A DNA stretch of 64,000 bases from Bacillus sp. Marseille-Q1617 (GCF_903645295.1 NZ_CAHJXM010000002.1:720001-784000), one strand, 5' to 3'; shown: positions 35,988-45,502, counted from the first letter of the stretch. The notes: generated by a model not told the origin, from the sequence alone. A program made the numbers and translations.

Positions 35988-37556
35988 TTACTTTAAGATG
36001 AAAATACCGTCGGATACGGGACGTTCACCAGTAGGATCTGAAGGCTTATTCACTAATTTGTCATTGACGACCATCGCTGACGATCCCCCGCCATCAAGGT
36101 TCAAACCTTTAACTGCTCCAAGTGACTGAAGTATTTGGGCACTTTCAAAGAAGCTGACACCTATGCTTTCTTCAGGATTGCGACCTTCAACTGTGACAAG
36201 CAGGATATTTCCGTTTTCTTTAATGCCTGCCAAGGATCTTGGATGACGATATTGTGCAAAGTGATAGTAGAAATCCTTGCTCCATGCAAAGCCCTCTTCT
36301 TTTGCCTGAATATCGATTTTTCCTTCATCTACAAGTTGAGGTCCTCCGCCGATGATATCTAAACTGGATGGAGTATTGATCTGCTTGCCATCAGCGGTTA
36401 TTTTTTTGGTGATATTCAATGAGTCCCCTTTTGAGACATTTTCTTTCAGCCACTCTGCCTGATCCCCGGTCGCTGATAGGACGATTCCGCTCTCTGGGAT
36501 GCTATGGCCCCGCTCGGAGAAAGTCTCAACAACCTCTCCATTTGCATTAAGTACCGCCTCGAAGCCGTCCCCTTTTGGAGTGGTATCCCCGAAATAAGCG
36601 TTATATTCGATAATTTCTTCTTGATCAGTACAGGTCACATCATGCTTTGGCTGATTGGTTTCGATGTCCCCGACCCCTCCGCAGCTTCTGATCAATCCGG
36701 GTTTCCGGTTGATCCCGTCAATCACTGCCGTTTCACCGTTTTTAGTTTTTACTTGTAAAACAGTCGACGTTTCTGCAATCTTTGTATCGTTCCCCGAAAG
36801 AAGAAGGCTTGTGCGCTCTCCAATCGCTTCGCTTACAAGTTGTCCATTAACTACAGAAATGCCTGCCGGATCACCCGGTGTTCCGTCACCTGAACCTACG
36901 ACAAAATAACCGCCATTCATTCCAGCCAAAGCTTGGGTGCGGCCGGCCATGGAAGAAACCTTTTCACGGCCGGTGATTTTATCCTTTGCGAGGACATTCG
37001 TCAAATCACCTTTAAATTTCCCTGGATCGATTTCAAGCACATCAATCTCCCATGGTCCTGTTGTTTTCGTAGTCCCGTCATATTCAGAAAAAGTGACCTT
37101 TGCTTTTTCATACCCATCGGCTTTTAGTTGCTCTGCAAGAGCCTTCGCTTGTTTCTCTTCTTCCATTTCCCCGGATCGAACTACATATCCTATTTTTTTG
37201 TCATCAACATCAGTCTCACCCACGTGCTTATTCTCCACTTTATGAAGTGTTGGCTTATAGCCTTTTTCCCTTAGTTCTTTTATAAGTGCCGAGGCTTGTT
37301 CCTTAGAATCATAAAATGCTGCATCCACTGTGTAAGAGGGTTTCTCTGAATAGTAGCCCCTAGTGATTTCTGTATGAGTGACTCCTTTGGTCAATTGTTT
37401 GGTGTATCTTGATTCTGGTAAATGGTTTACTCCTATTGAGAGAGTTTCTTGAGGGTCGGCAGCCTCTGCTTTTTCGTCATCCGGCACTCCAAATGAAAGA
37501 ACAGTGGAAAGTGTTAATGTAGATATTAATACGGTTTTCATAAATGAACGGTACAT
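35988..37556 (-). CDS. Secreted phosphodiester glycosidase-domain protein with SPOR-like repeats
   Basis: A 522-residue exported protein: signal peptide (MKTVLISTLTLSTVLSFG...AEA), then two SPOR-like repeats at about 75-170 (AFYDSKEQASALIKELREKGYKP and EEKQAKALAEQLKADGYEKAKV), which may bind denuded peptidoglycan glycan, then a NAGPA/phosphodiester glycosidase domain (GMNGGYF, GDPAGISVVNGQLVSEA, RHPRSLAGI, LNLDGGGSSAMVVND). Family members remove sugars linked through a phosphodiester. A cell-wall or wall-teichoic-acid substrate is a reasonable inference. ATG at 37556 follows GGAGGT. Ends against the qox terminator. Confidence 0.85.
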   Translation of the reverse strand: MYRSFMKTVLISTLTLSTVLSFGVPDDEKAEAADPQETLSIGVNHLPESRYTKQLTKGVTHTEITRGYYSEKPSYTVDAAFYDSKEQASALIKELREKGYKPTLHKVENKHVGETDVDDKKIGYVVRSGEMEEEKQAKALAEQLKADGYEKAKVTFSEYDGTTKTTGPWEIDVLEIDPGKFKGDLTNVLAKDKITGREKVSSMAGRTQALAGMNGGYFVVGSGDGTPGDPAGISVVNGQLVSEAIGERTSLLLSGNDTKIAETSTVLQVKTKNGETAVIDGINRKPGLIRSCGGVGDIETNQPKHDVTCTDQEEIIEYNAYFGDTTPKGDGFEAVLNANGEVVETFSERGHSIPESGIVLSATGDQAEWLKENVSKGDSLNITKKITADGKQINTPSSLDIIGGGPQLVDEGKIDIQAKEEGFAWSKDFYYHFAQYRHPRSLAGIKENGNILLVTVEGRNPEESIGVSFFESAQILQSLGAVKGLNLDGGGSSAMVVNDKLVNKPSDPTGERPVSDGIFILK

Positions 37557-37774
37557 GAAAGGAAACCTCCAAATGGATTTTTTACTTGCACCACTAGACT
37601 AGCGGGAAATTAATAAAAGGAAGTTACATAGGGATAAAGATTTGGTTAATTTCAAGGTTTCATAAAACTATTTCTTGAAAATTCTTGAGATGTATAAAAG
37701 AACTTGAAGAGTTACATTCAAAAAATGACCATGCAACCTTTTGGAATATGTCGAATATTTAGTCCATGAAAGTG

Positions 37775-37825
37775 TTGACATTGGAAGTAACTTACAATAT
37801 CATAATGATTGATTGATCAATCAAT
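37775..37825 (+). promoter_or_regulatory. Promoter and operator of the tetR-MFS pair
   Basis: TTGACA (37775-37780), 17-bp spacer, TATCAT (37798-37803), then a perfect 18-bp palindrome ATTGATTGATCAATCAAT at 37808-37825 covering the start of transcription. Confidence 0.82.
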
Positions 37826-37847
37826 TTTTATAAGGGAGAGAATTCAC

Positions 37848-38471
37848 ATGTCGGCATCACTTTCACTTGAAGAAAAAAAGAAACGGAAAAGGGCGATGAT
37901 TCTGCAGGCAGCGGTAAAACTGTTCAGCGAAAATGGATTTGCCGAGACGCCGATTGCTGCGGTCGCAAAGGAAGCAGGCGTCAGTTTTGGCACCGTTTTT
38001 ACGTACTTCGAAACAAAGGAAGTACTGTTTCAATCTTCCGTTTTGGAGCCTCTGGAAGAATTAAAGCCTTATTTTTATGAAATAGAAGAACGTTACAGCG
38101 GCAGCCCCATGGAGAAGGTAAAAGACATGATTCATTGCCAAGTGGATCTGTTTTCGAAGAGCAAGGATTATCTGCGTCTGATCCAGCAGGTGCTTGCCAG
38201 ACCCGACAGGTATCCGGTACTGTTCAAAGAGCTTGATGATTTTGTTAACGTGTTTATCGACAAGATCTATCCGGTCATTGCAGAAGGGCAGGAGATGGGA
38301 CTTTTCTACAAGGATTCACCGCCTTTGATTGCCCAGTCGTATTTATCCCTCATAAATGGTATGAGATTGACGTTTGTCGATGATTATACAAATTTGGTTT
38401 GGAGCGATATGAAAATTCAGGCACTGAGGCTGTTTGGTCCGGTTGCAGGCGCAAGGGAGGAAATGCGATGA
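37848..38471 (+). CDS. TetR-family transcriptional regulator
   Basis: A 207-residue repressor with an N-terminal helix-turn-helix (AAVKLFSENGFAETPIAAVAKEAGVSFGTVFTYFETKEVLF, residues about 21-61) and a helical ligand-binding domain. ATG at 37848 follows AAGGGAGAG; the ATG at 37809 lies inside the operator. The palindrome just upstream suggests autoregulation. The gene overlaps the next by 4 bases (ATGA), so the two are one operon and the regulator probably controls the transporter in response to its substrate. Confidence 0.9.
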   Translation: MSASLSLEEKKKRKRAMILQAAVKLFSENGFAETPIAAVAKEAGVSFGTVFTYFETKEVLFQSSVLEPLEELKPYFYEIEERYSGSPMEKVKDMIHCQVDLFSKSKDYLRLIQQVLARPDRYPVLFKELDDFVNVFIDKIYPVIAEGQEMGLFYKDSPPLIAQSYLSLINGMRLTFVDDYTNLVWSDMKIQALRLFGPVAGAREEMR

Positions 38472-39754
38472 AATTGAGGGACATCCATCCCAACATCAAA
38501 TTAAGGTTGGGCATGCAGTTCCTTGGCGGACTTGTGTCCATGGCCGTCATTCCGTTCCTGGCCATCTATTTTTCAAAAAAAATCGGGACCGCCGAAACGG
38601 GGGTCATTCTCATATTGACCGTCATCAGCGGGGTGATCGGCGGATTCATCGGCGGGCATGTCTCCGATAAAATCGGGCGGCGGAACATCATGATTTATTC
38701 AGAAATCGGAGTGCTGGTCACCTATCTGCTTATCGCTTTTTGCAATTCCCCTTGGTATGATCTGCCGTATGTATCTGCGGTCTTATTTGTCTTCAATATG
38801 TTTTCTGGCGGGATGTTTCAGCCGGCTGCGCAGGCGATGATCATTGATGTCACGGATTCAGAATCGAGAAAGCTCGTGTTTACGATCAGCTACTGGCTCG
38901 GAAACCTGGCCACTGCACTCGGGGGTATCATTGGTGCCTTCTTGTTTAAAAGCTATTTGTTTGAGCTGTTCATCGGAATATCGGCCATCTCTCTTTTATC
39001 TGTACTCATCACTATTTTCTTCATCTCAGAAACCTACACACCAAAAAAAACTTCATCCGATCCATCATCCAGGCAAACCAAATCTTCACCTTTAGAATTC
39101 CTGCAAAGCTACTCTGCGGTCTTAAAAGATAAACTATTTATGTTTTATATAGTCGGCGCCGTATTCATTTTCACTCTGGAGCAGTCATTGACCAATTATG
39201 TGGGTATACGGCTGGAAAAGGATATCCCTGAGCAATCCGTTTCATTGTTCGGAATGGAATTTATGCTCGATGGCACAAAGATGCTCGGATTTTTGAAAAC
39301 AGAAAACACGATGCTGGTCGTGCTTTTGTCCACAGTGGTTTTATTTTTATTTAAAAAATGGAAGGACCGCTGGACTCTCGTTGCGGGTATGTTCATTTTT
39401 TCCGTCAGCTTCAGTGCACTTGCTTTTACCAACAGTATTTTCCTTCTCTTTATCATCATCTTTGTCGGCACGGTCGGTGAACTTATGTATGTTCCCGTTA
39501 AACAAGCGATGATTGGGGAACTTGCCCCTTCGAATGCCCGGAGCACGTATATGGCATTTTACAGCCTGACGTTTTATGGGACGATGATCATCGCGTCGCT
39601 GCTGATCATCGTCGGCGAGTGGATCAGTCCGGTGATGATGGGGGGCATCCTGCTGGCTCTTGGTCTTACGGGGACTTTCCTCTACCATTTGATCACCAAA
39701 TCATTGGAATCTGATGCAACGGATGCTAAAGAAGTGAAAGCCTCCATTTCTTAA
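38468..39754 (+). CDS. MFS multidrug-type efflux transporter
   Basis: A 428-residue, 12-helix major facilitator of the MDR type. The loop 2-3 signature GGHVSDKIGRRNIMIYSEI and GGIIGAFLFKSYLFELFIGISAI are visible; a long hydrophilic loop lies near residues 195-215 (TPKKTSSDPSSRQTKSS). ATG at 38468 after GGGAGGAAATGC; the upstream in-frame ATG at 38399 lies within tetR. Translationally coupled to tetR. Likely drug or metabolite export; the substrate is unknown. Confidence 0.88.
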   Translation: MKLRDIHPNIKLRLGMQFLGGLVSMAVIPFLAIYFSKKIGTAETGVILILTVISGVIGGFIGGHVSDKIGRRNIMIYSEIGVLVTYLLIAFCNSPWYDLPYVSAVLFVFNMFSGGMFQPAAQAMIIDVTDSESRKLVFTISYWLGNLATALGGIIGAFLFKSYLFELFIGISAISLLSVLITIFFISETYTPKKTSSDPSSRQTKSSPLEFLQSYSAVLKDKLFMFYIVGAVFIFTLEQSLTNYVGIRLEKDIPEQSVSLFGMEFMLDGTKMLGFLKTENTMLVVLLSTVVLFLFKKWKDRWTLVAGMFIFSVSFSALAFTNSIFLLFIIIFVGTVGELMYVPVKQAMIGELAPSNARSTYMAFYSLTFYGTMIIASLLIIVGEWISPVMMGGILLALGLTGTFLYHLITKSLESDATDAKEVKASIS

Positions 39755-39782
39755 AAAGGAGCGGCTCTGGTTAAATGAGAAA

Positions 39783-39802
39783 GGACGCGGAATCCCGCGT
39801 CC
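39783..39802 (-). terminator. GC hairpin between MFS and coat gene
   Basis: GGACGCGG-AATC-CCGCGTCC, perfect 8-bp stem; T-rich tail on the minus strand. Same AATC loop as 17082-17101. Confidence 0.75.
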
Positions 39803-39812
39803 CACTCGTTAA

Positions 39813-40451
39813 TTAGTGAGGCATATTCCCCGGCTGCTGAGGGACAGTTGCGTAGCTTTGCAGCATTTGCGCCATATCCTGGTCGTTCAGCTGAGGTACC
39901 TGGTAGTAGCCGTGCTTGTTTTGATACAAGAAAATTTCGTAGCTCATTTCGATGAAGTTCGGCACGCTGTCCGCTACGACGCGTCGCAGGACCGGGTTCG
40001 TCATTTCAAGCGCTGTCATCGCGAGCAAAGTCGAAAGTGTCTTGGTCTGGCCAAGCATATAAGCTGAAAGGCCTTTGTCTGACAGTTCATTGACTGATTG
40101 GTTCGGCTTTTTCGGCTGTCCCGGCTTGATTCCATATACCGCGTCATTGTTCTGCGTCATTTTATACTGCTGTGTCGGTACTTGAGGATCGCGTCCGGTT
40201 GAGAAGCTTCCGACGATCGTATTGTACATCGTTGTCACAAAAGCTGTCTGTCGTTTGACGATATCTTTCAGCTCAGGGTCCTGGATATGCTGATCATACA
40301 TTTGATACTGATCGAGCATGCTGATGATTCCTGCAATCACTTCATGGGCATCGAATAACTCATGGCCGCCGTGATTTTTATTCATTTGATTCATTCCCGG
40401 CTGGGGGGTGTTTTGAGTTTGGTTTTGCTGATTGTTTTGTTGGTTGAACAT
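39813..40451 (-). CDS. CotF-family spore coat protein (YhcQ type)
   Basis: A 212-residue protein with a Gln/Asn/Pro-rich N-terminus (FNQQNNQQNQTQNTPQPGMN) and a duplicated CotF-like helical core (FDAHEVIAGIISMLDQYQMYDQHIQDPELKDIVKRQ; LSAYMLGQTKTLSTLLAMTALEMTNPVLRRVVADSVPNFIEM), ending QLNDQDMAQMLQSYATVPQQPGNMPH. It resembles YhcQ of B. subtilis. Expected in the spore. ATG at 40451 is preceded by TAGGAGGG. Confidence 0.85.
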   Translation of the reverse strand: MFNQQNNQQNQTQNTPQPGMNQMNKNHGGHELFDAHEVIAGIISMLDQYQMYDQHIQDPELKDIVKRQTAFVTTMYNTIVGSFSTGRDPQVPTQQYKMTQNNDAVYGIKPGQPKKPNQSVNELSDKGLSAYMLGQTKTLSTLLAMTALEMTNPVLRRVVADSVPNFIEMSYEIFLYQNKHGYYQVPQLNDQDMAQMLQSYATVPQQPGNMPH

Positions 40452-40616
40452 GATGTTTCCCTCCTAAAGTCGTTGACATCGGTGTTAGATTTCCCTTTGA
40501 GGAGGGAATCATGTATGGAAAATCTTCTGCCGTTTCAGTCAATATCATCTGAGACTAATACATGAAGGCCCGTCCGAATATAATAGGGAGAAGTAATGTA
40601 GAGGTGGTTTTTAAGA

Positions 40617-41246
40617 ATGAGCGTATTCATCAGTTATATTGCATTGGGATTATCGCTGTCAGCGCCGATGGGCCCGATCAATGCCCTTCAATTGGACAAG
40701 GGGATCCGGTTCGGGTTCTGGCATGCATGGCTTGCAGGCGTAGGAGGCATGGCGGCGGATGCTATATTCATGCTGCTCATCTATTTCGGTCTCGCCCAGT
40801 TTGCGGACATGCCCATCGTTCAATTATTTTTATGGCTGTTCGGTTTCTTTGTGCTCGTTTATACGGGGATTGAAAGTGTGGTGAAGGCCGGTGCTGCCGC
40901 TCAGCAGCATCAACATAGGGGAAGGGAAACGAAAGGGAAGTCGTTTCGTACCGGTTTTTTAATGGCGATTTCAAATCCCCTGAGTATTTTGTTCTGGCTC
41001 GGGATTTACGGGTCGATCCTGGCCGAGACCTCCAGTAAATATCAAGGCGGGCAAATACTGATATACAGCATGGGAATCTTCCTGGGGATCACGCTTTGGG
41101 ATTTTGCGATGGCGTCTGTCGCAGCAGGAACCAGGAAATGGTTCAATCAAAGCATCACACGGTGGATCTCCATCATTTCCGGCATCGTCCTGATCGGATT
41201 CGGCATCTATTTCGGAGTGAAGGCTGCCGGAGTCATACTAGGATAA
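40617..41246 (+). CDS. LysE-family amino-acid exporter
   Basis: A 209-residue membrane exporter of the LysE/RhtB family with about six helices. It starts SVFISYIALGLSLSAPMGPINALQLDKGIRFGFWHAWLAGVGGM, the conserved first helix with the PMGP motif, and has FLMAISNPLSILFWLGIYGS, the second conserved block. A His/Gln/Arg-rich loop (QQHQHRGRETKGK) lies between the halves. ATG at 40617 follows AGAGGTGG. Exports an amino acid or derivative; the substrate is unknown. Confidence 0.88.
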   Translation: MSVFISYIALGLSLSAPMGPINALQLDKGIRFGFWHAWLAGVGGMAADAIFMLLIYFGLAQFADMPIVQLFLWLFGFFVLVYTGIESVVKAGAAAQQHQHRGRETKGKSFRTGFLMAISNPLSILFWLGIYGSILAETSSKYQGGQILIYSMGIFLGITLWDFAMASVAAGTRKWFNQSITRWISIISGIVLIGFGIYFGVKAAGVILG

Positions 41247-41313
41247 TAGACAGACACCCAATCGAACACCTCCTAATAGGATAGTGTGTAGTCTTTTAGG
41301 AGGGATTTGTCCG

Positions 41314-42054
41314 ATGTTACTTTCAAAAAGCTGGATCGATAAACATATAGATGAACTCACCCCATGGCAGCAGTCTGCCTACACCGATTTCTCAGACATG
41401 ATCTGTGATGAACAGCACCCATATCCATGTGTACCGGGGAAACAGGGGTTTCAAAGGGATATGCTGCGCTTTGGGTTTGCGGATGACCCGAGAACACCCG
41501 GATCAATTGAACAACTCGCTGTGCTTTTAAAGGAGTATGGAGAAATCTCAAGGGATACAGGGAATTACGCTTCGTTAGTCGTTTTCTTTCAATCGGATGG
41601 GTTGGAAGGAGTAGGAATCAATCACTTTCATGACATGTTCTGGTCTGTATTAAATAAGGTCCATGATTTGGATGAAACACCATGGCCGGAAGGGATCGCC
41701 GAGGACCCCCATCATCACAGCTGGGAATTTTGTTTCGACGGGGAACCATACTTTGCATTTTGTGCGACGCCGGCGCATTCAATACGAAAAAGCAGGCATT
41801 TTCCTTATTTTATGATCGCCTTTCAGCCGCGCTGGGTGTTCGATGAAATTAATTCTTCCACTGCCTTCGGCCAGAAATTGAAAAAAGTGATCCGGAAAAG
41901 GCTTGTGGAATACGATGAAATCGATGTGCATCCGAGCCTTAAGTGGTACGGTCAGGAGGATAACCACGAATGGCAGCAGTACTTCCTCAGTGATGATGAT
42001 TCCTCACTTTCGAAGTGTCCATTTATGAATAGGCAAAAGAGGATCAAGAGTTGA
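41314..42054 (+). CDS. YqcI/YcgG-family protein
   Basis: A 246-residue cytoplasmic protein of the YqcI/YcgG family, whose function is unknown. Conserved blocks are YPCVPGKQGFQRDMLRFGF, DETPWPEGIAEDPHHHSWEFCFDGEPYFAFCATPAH, RHFPYFMIAFQPRWVFDEIN and KWYGQEDNHEWQQYFLSDD. The His-rich DPHHHSWEFCF could bind metal. ATG at 41314 is 9 bases after AGGAGGG; an in-frame ATG 10 codons upstream lacks a site. Confidence 0.85.
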   Translation: MLLSKSWIDKHIDELTPWQQSAYTDFSDMICDEQHPYPCVPGKQGFQRDMLRFGFADDPRTPGSIEQLAVLLKEYGEISRDTGNYASLVVFFQSDGLEGVGINHFHDMFWSVLNKVHDLDETPWPEGIAEDPHHHSWEFCFDGEPYFAFCATPAHSIRKSRHFPYFMIAFQPRWVFDEINSSTAFGQKLKKVIRKRLVEYDEIDVHPSLKWYGQEDNHEWQQYFLSDDDSSLSKCPFMNRQKRIKS

Positions 42055-42143
42055 AGCGTATTGAGCTTTGGCTCTTTTTATGTCTTGAATGTTTTTCATA
42101 AAGAAAGGAGAAAGTAAAAGAGGAAACAAAAGGAGGTCCGCGA

Positions 42144-43088
42144 ATGCTCAATCTACACCCAAACTGCTGGAGTGAACACGAAGAGTTACGTACGGTCGTT
42201 GTTTGCTCACCTACAACATTAGATGTCCCCGATCAGCGCACCGCGGATTATGTCGGGTGGGAAAAGCCCGTTAAACACGAAAAGGCATGCGAAGATCATG
42301 AAAAAATGGTGTTGGCCATGGAACGTGCAGGAGTACAAGTAATCGATTATTCCATCTATCTAAAAGGGGAACACGCTGAACTTAATCCCCGGCTCATCAA
42401 CCGGATATTTGTCCGTGACTACGCTTGCGTCTTCGGGAATACAGTCATTCCGGGAGTTGCGGGATCAACGATGAGAGCGCCGGAATATCTTCACAGTCAT
42501 CAGCTTTTCCAGCAGTGGTTTGACGAGAAGACATTCTCTCTCAAAGACAATAACCGGATCAAGGCCTGGGAAAATGGCGACGTATTAGTTTTGAGTAAAG
42601 ATGCTGTGTTCATCAATACTGGTCTCAGGACAAGCATCGAAAGTCTGGAAGTCATGAAAGAAAAGATTTTTAAAGCGGGGTTCTCAGAAATCGGAGTAAT
42701 TGATCTGCCCCGAAAAACTGAGACGCTGCATCTTGATATGAACTGCAATGTGGCAGGAGCTGACGTAATGATCGCTAAAAGCTACTTGCGCCTGTTTCCT
42801 GTACAGGTCATTACAGAAAATACCGCTGAATATAGAATGACGGGGGATTTCCTGAACCGCCATGGATTCGACGTGCTGTGGACAGACAAAGTAAGTCACA
42901 CCGTGGCAGATATTAATTTCTTGAATCTTGATCCGGAAACGCTCCTTGTCAGCACCAAGATGAACAAGAGAATCCTGCATGAGCATCCTAAATTAAAGAA
43001 TAAAAAGATCATTGAAGTCGATGTGAATGAATTGGAAAAAGGGGGAGGCGGCATCCGCTGCATGACCCTTCCATTAGAGCGCAGGTAA
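42144..43088 (+). CDS. Arginine deiminase-superfamily (dimethylargininase-like) hydrolase
   Basis: A 314-residue amidinotransferase-fold enzyme resembling B. subtilis YkgA and dimethylarginine dimethylaminohydrolases. Expected catalytic residues are present: Arg91-Asp92 in FVRDYACVFG, Glu143/Asp146 in WENGDVLVL, His196 in TLHLDMN and nucleophile Cys306 in GGGGIRCMTLPLERR. It should hydrolyse or transfer a guanidino-type group; the exact substrate cannot be read. ATG at 42144 follows AAGGAGGTCCGCGA. Own terminator. Confidence 0.85.
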   Translation: MLNLHPNCWSEHEELRTVVVCSPTTLDVPDQRTADYVGWEKPVKHEKACEDHEKMVLAMERAGVQVIDYSIYLKGEHAELNPRLINRIFVRDYACVFGNTVIPGVAGSTMRAPEYLHSHQLFQQWFDEKTFSLKDNNRIKAWENGDVLVLSKDAVFINTGLRTSIESLEVMKEKIFKAGFSEIGVIDLPRKTETLHLDMNCNVAGADVMIAKSYLRLFPVQVITENTAEYRMTGDFLNRHGFDVLWTDKVSHTVADINFLNLDPETLLVSTKMNKRILHEHPKLKNKKIIEVDVNELEKGGGGIRCMTLPLERR

Positions 43089-43097
43089 CGATATGAA

Positions 43098-43128
43098 AAA
43101 GGACTTGTCGATATGGGACAAGTCCTTT
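43098..43128 (+). terminator. Terminator after the amidinotransferase-like gene
   Basis: AAAGGACTTGTC / GACAAGTCCTTT stem. Confidence 0.88.
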
Positions 43129-43271
43129 CCTGTTATTACTCCTTAACGTTTTGACAGCAGGTATCCAACCGGTAAGTAAGGTACTAAATAGTGCCTGCTT
43201 GTCTCATTTGTTGAAAGTAGATATCATATACCGTAAGAGAATATACAACAAATTTTAGGAGTGGCTATAGG

Positions 43272-44252
43272 ATGAAAGCATTGCTTCTTAAAGATAAAGG
43301 GTTATGGAAAGACATGAAAGTGGAAGAAACGGAAAAACCGGCACCTGGTAAGGATGAATTATTGATCGAGGTTCATGCTGTCGGCTTGAATCCTGTCGAT
43401 TATAAGACGGGAACGAATGGAAATCCGAACTGGACATATCCACATATTCTGGGGCTGGATGTTGCAGGTGTAGTGGCAGAGGCCGGCGAAGGTGTGACCG
43501 GCTGGGAAAAAGGTGACCGTGTTGTTTATCACGGTGATTTGACAAGAAAAGGCGGCTTTGCAGAATTTACGCTGATCACCGCCCACACTGTTTCAAAAAT
43601 CCCGGGCACTGTCTCATTTGAGGAGGCCGCCGCCCTGCCGACTGCAGGTTACACGGCATATCAGGCACTTCACCGTAAATTACCGATGGATCAAGTAGAT
43701 ACCATCTTGATTCATGGCGGTGCCGGAGGGGTTGGAGGATTTGGTGTCCAGCTAGCGAAACTTGCTGGTAAAACCGTCATCTCGACTGCTTCTTCACACA
43801 ATCATGAGTATGTGAAGTCGCTCGGAGCCGATTATGTTATCGACTACCGTGAAGAAGATGTAAAAGAGAAAGTGATGGAAATCACGGAGGGTCGCGGAGT
43901 GGACGCAGTGGTCGACGCGGTCAGCAGGCAAAGTGCAACCGAAGCCCTCGACATGCTCGCGTACATGGGACATATCGTCTATATCGCAGGAGCACCTGAT
44001 TTTACTGCAATAAAACCATTCACTAAAGTGGTATCCTACCACGAAATTGCACTGGGAGCGGGACATCAGTCCAATGACCTTCGCGCTCAAAAGGACTTTG
44101 CCGTCATCGGTGATCACATGCTTTCCCTCCTTTTTGAAGGAAAACTGGACGCCATGCTGAAAGAGGTCATCTCACTGGAGGAAATTCCAGAGGCGCTCAA
44201 CCGCTTGTCGGAACGCCATGTAAAAGGGAAGATTGTCGCGAAGCTGAAATAA
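43272..44252 (+). CDS. NADPH:quinone reductase-like oxidoreductase
   Basis: A 326-residue medium-chain reductase without zinc ligands. Visible motifs: GLNPVDYKTGTNGNPNWTYPHILGLDVAGVVAEAGEGV, HGGAGGVGGFGVQLAKLAG (nucleotide-binding, AXXGXXG type), VDAVVDAVSRQSATEALDML. It is likely to reduce quinones or enones with NADPH; the substrate is not known. ATG at 43272 follows TTTTAGGAGTGGC. It is convergent with the iron alcohol dehydrogenase gene. Confidence 0.87.
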   Translation: MKALLLKDKGLWKDMKVEETEKPAPGKDELLIEVHAVGLNPVDYKTGTNGNPNWTYPHILGLDVAGVVAEAGEGVTGWEKGDRVVYHGDLTRKGGFAEFTLITAHTVSKIPGTVSFEEAAALPTAGYTAYQALHRKLPMDQVDTILIHGGAGGVGGFGVQLAKLAGKTVISTASSHNHEYVKSLGADYVIDYREEDVKEKVMEITEGRGVDAVVDAVSRQSATEALDMLAYMGHIVYIAGAPDFTAIKPFTKVVSYHEIALGAGHQSNDLRAQKDFAVIGDHMLSLLFEGKLDAMLKEVISLEEIPEALNRLSERHVKGKIVAKLK

Positions 44253-44260
44253 ATTAATTA

Positions 44261-44303
44261 CAAAAGGTGCTCATCCATGAAGGAGGGGCACCTTTTGTAT
44301 TTT
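44261..44303. terminator. Terminator between convergent oxidoreductase genes
   Basis: AAAAGGTGC / GCACCTTTT stem, T-rich after. Confidence 0.85.
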
Positions 44304-45502
44304 TATTGCTTTATTAAAAAATAGAGCTTTGATAAGTCGGTATCAGACAGGATCTTCGGCACCGGATAGAACGGATTCGCTTCCGTCAGTGCCCGCTTCA
44401 CCATCAGCGGGATATCGCTTTCGGAAATGCCGTCCACTTTGGCCGGGATCTTCATGTCCGTGTTGAGCTTCTTGATCGCAGAAATGAAAGCCGCCGCTTT
44501 TTCGCCTGCCGTATCGGATGGTGAACCGATACCTGCTGCATCGGCTAATTCCGCAAGAGGCTGGTGAACCGACTCCCCGTAGTAATCGAGTACATAAGGG
44601 AGGATGACGGCATTCGCTAGCCCGTGGGGAACCGAATAGAATCCGCCGAGGGTATGGGCGATGGCATGGACATATCCGACGTAAGCACGGGTGAACGCCA
44701 CGCCTGCCAGATAGGAGGCTTTCTGCATATTTCTCCGGGCCTCGATGTTCTCACCGTTTGAATAGGCTTCGTAAAGATTGCTGAATATCAGCTTCACGGC
44801 CTGTTTACTGCACTCCATTGTCTCACGGGTCCTGCTCCTGCCGATGTACGACTCGACTGCATGCGTCAATGCATCCATTCCAGTCGTCGATGTGATGTGG
44901 GGCGGAAGTTTTACCGTAAGCTGGGGATCGAGCACCGCAATTTGCGGAATCAGCGATAAGTCGTTAATTGCATATTTTTCATGGGTATCCGGATTTGAAA
45001 TCACTGCGGCAATCGTTGCTTCGCTTCCCGTTCCGGCAGTTGTCGGGACGGCTGCGAGGAGAGGGAGATTCCTTCTTACTTTCAGCTGTCCCTTCATTTC
45101 CGCTATGGTCTTTTCGGGTCTTGCAACCCTTGCCCCCACAGCTTTGGCGCAATCGATCGGCGATCCTCCGCCGATCGCGATGATCCCATCACACTTGTTG
45201 TCGTGGTACATTTTCAAGGCGTCTTCGATATTATCAATCGTCGGATTCGGGACGGTTTTATCATAAACAGTGTATTGAATGTTGCTACTATTCAACCCCT
45301 CGAGGAGTCCGTTCATCAATCCGAGGGAAGAGATCCCTTCATCGGTAACGATCAGGATGCTCGAAATCCCGCTTTCTTTTAAGGCAGCCGGCAATTGGGT
45401 AAGGCTGTTTTCCCCTTCGATCAGCCGGGGTTTACGCCACGGCAGGAAATATAAAGCGCCCCGGTATGCGGTTTGATAGGCCCTGCAATACATTTTGTAC
45501 AT
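44303..45502 (-). CDS. Iron-containing alcohol dehydrogenase
   Basis: A 399-residue group III dehydrogenase. Cofactor region DGIIAIGGGSPIDCAKAVG, signature blocks VPTTAGTGSEATIAAVI and the iron-binding segment MDALTHAVESYIG with later His residues in GYVHAIAHTLGGFYSVPHGLANAVILPYVLDYYG. It oxidises or reduces an alcohol/aldehyde with NAD(P); substrate unknown. The N-terminus YKMYCRAYQTAYRGALYFLPW is a short extension before the fold. ATG at 45502 follows GAGAGGGA. Confidence 0.9.
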   Translation of the reverse strand: MYKMYCRAYQTAYRGALYFLPWRKPRLIEGENSLTQLPAALKESGISSILIVTDEGISSLGLMNGLLEGLNSSNIQYTVYDKTVPNPTIDNIEDALKMYHDNKCDGIIAIGGGSPIDCAKAVGARVARPEKTIAEMKGQLKVRRNLPLLAAVPTTAGTGSEATIAAVISNPDTHEKYAINDLSLIPQIAVLDPQLTVKLPPHITSTTGMDALTHAVESYIGRSRTRETMECSKQAVKLIFSNLYEAYSNGENIEARRNMQKASYLAGVAFTRAYVGYVHAIAHTLGGFYSVPHGLANAVILPYVLDYYGESVHQPLAELADAAGIGSPSDTAGEKAAAFISAIKKLNTDMKIPAKVDGISESDIPLMVKRALTEANPFYPVPKILSDTDLSKLYFLIKQ

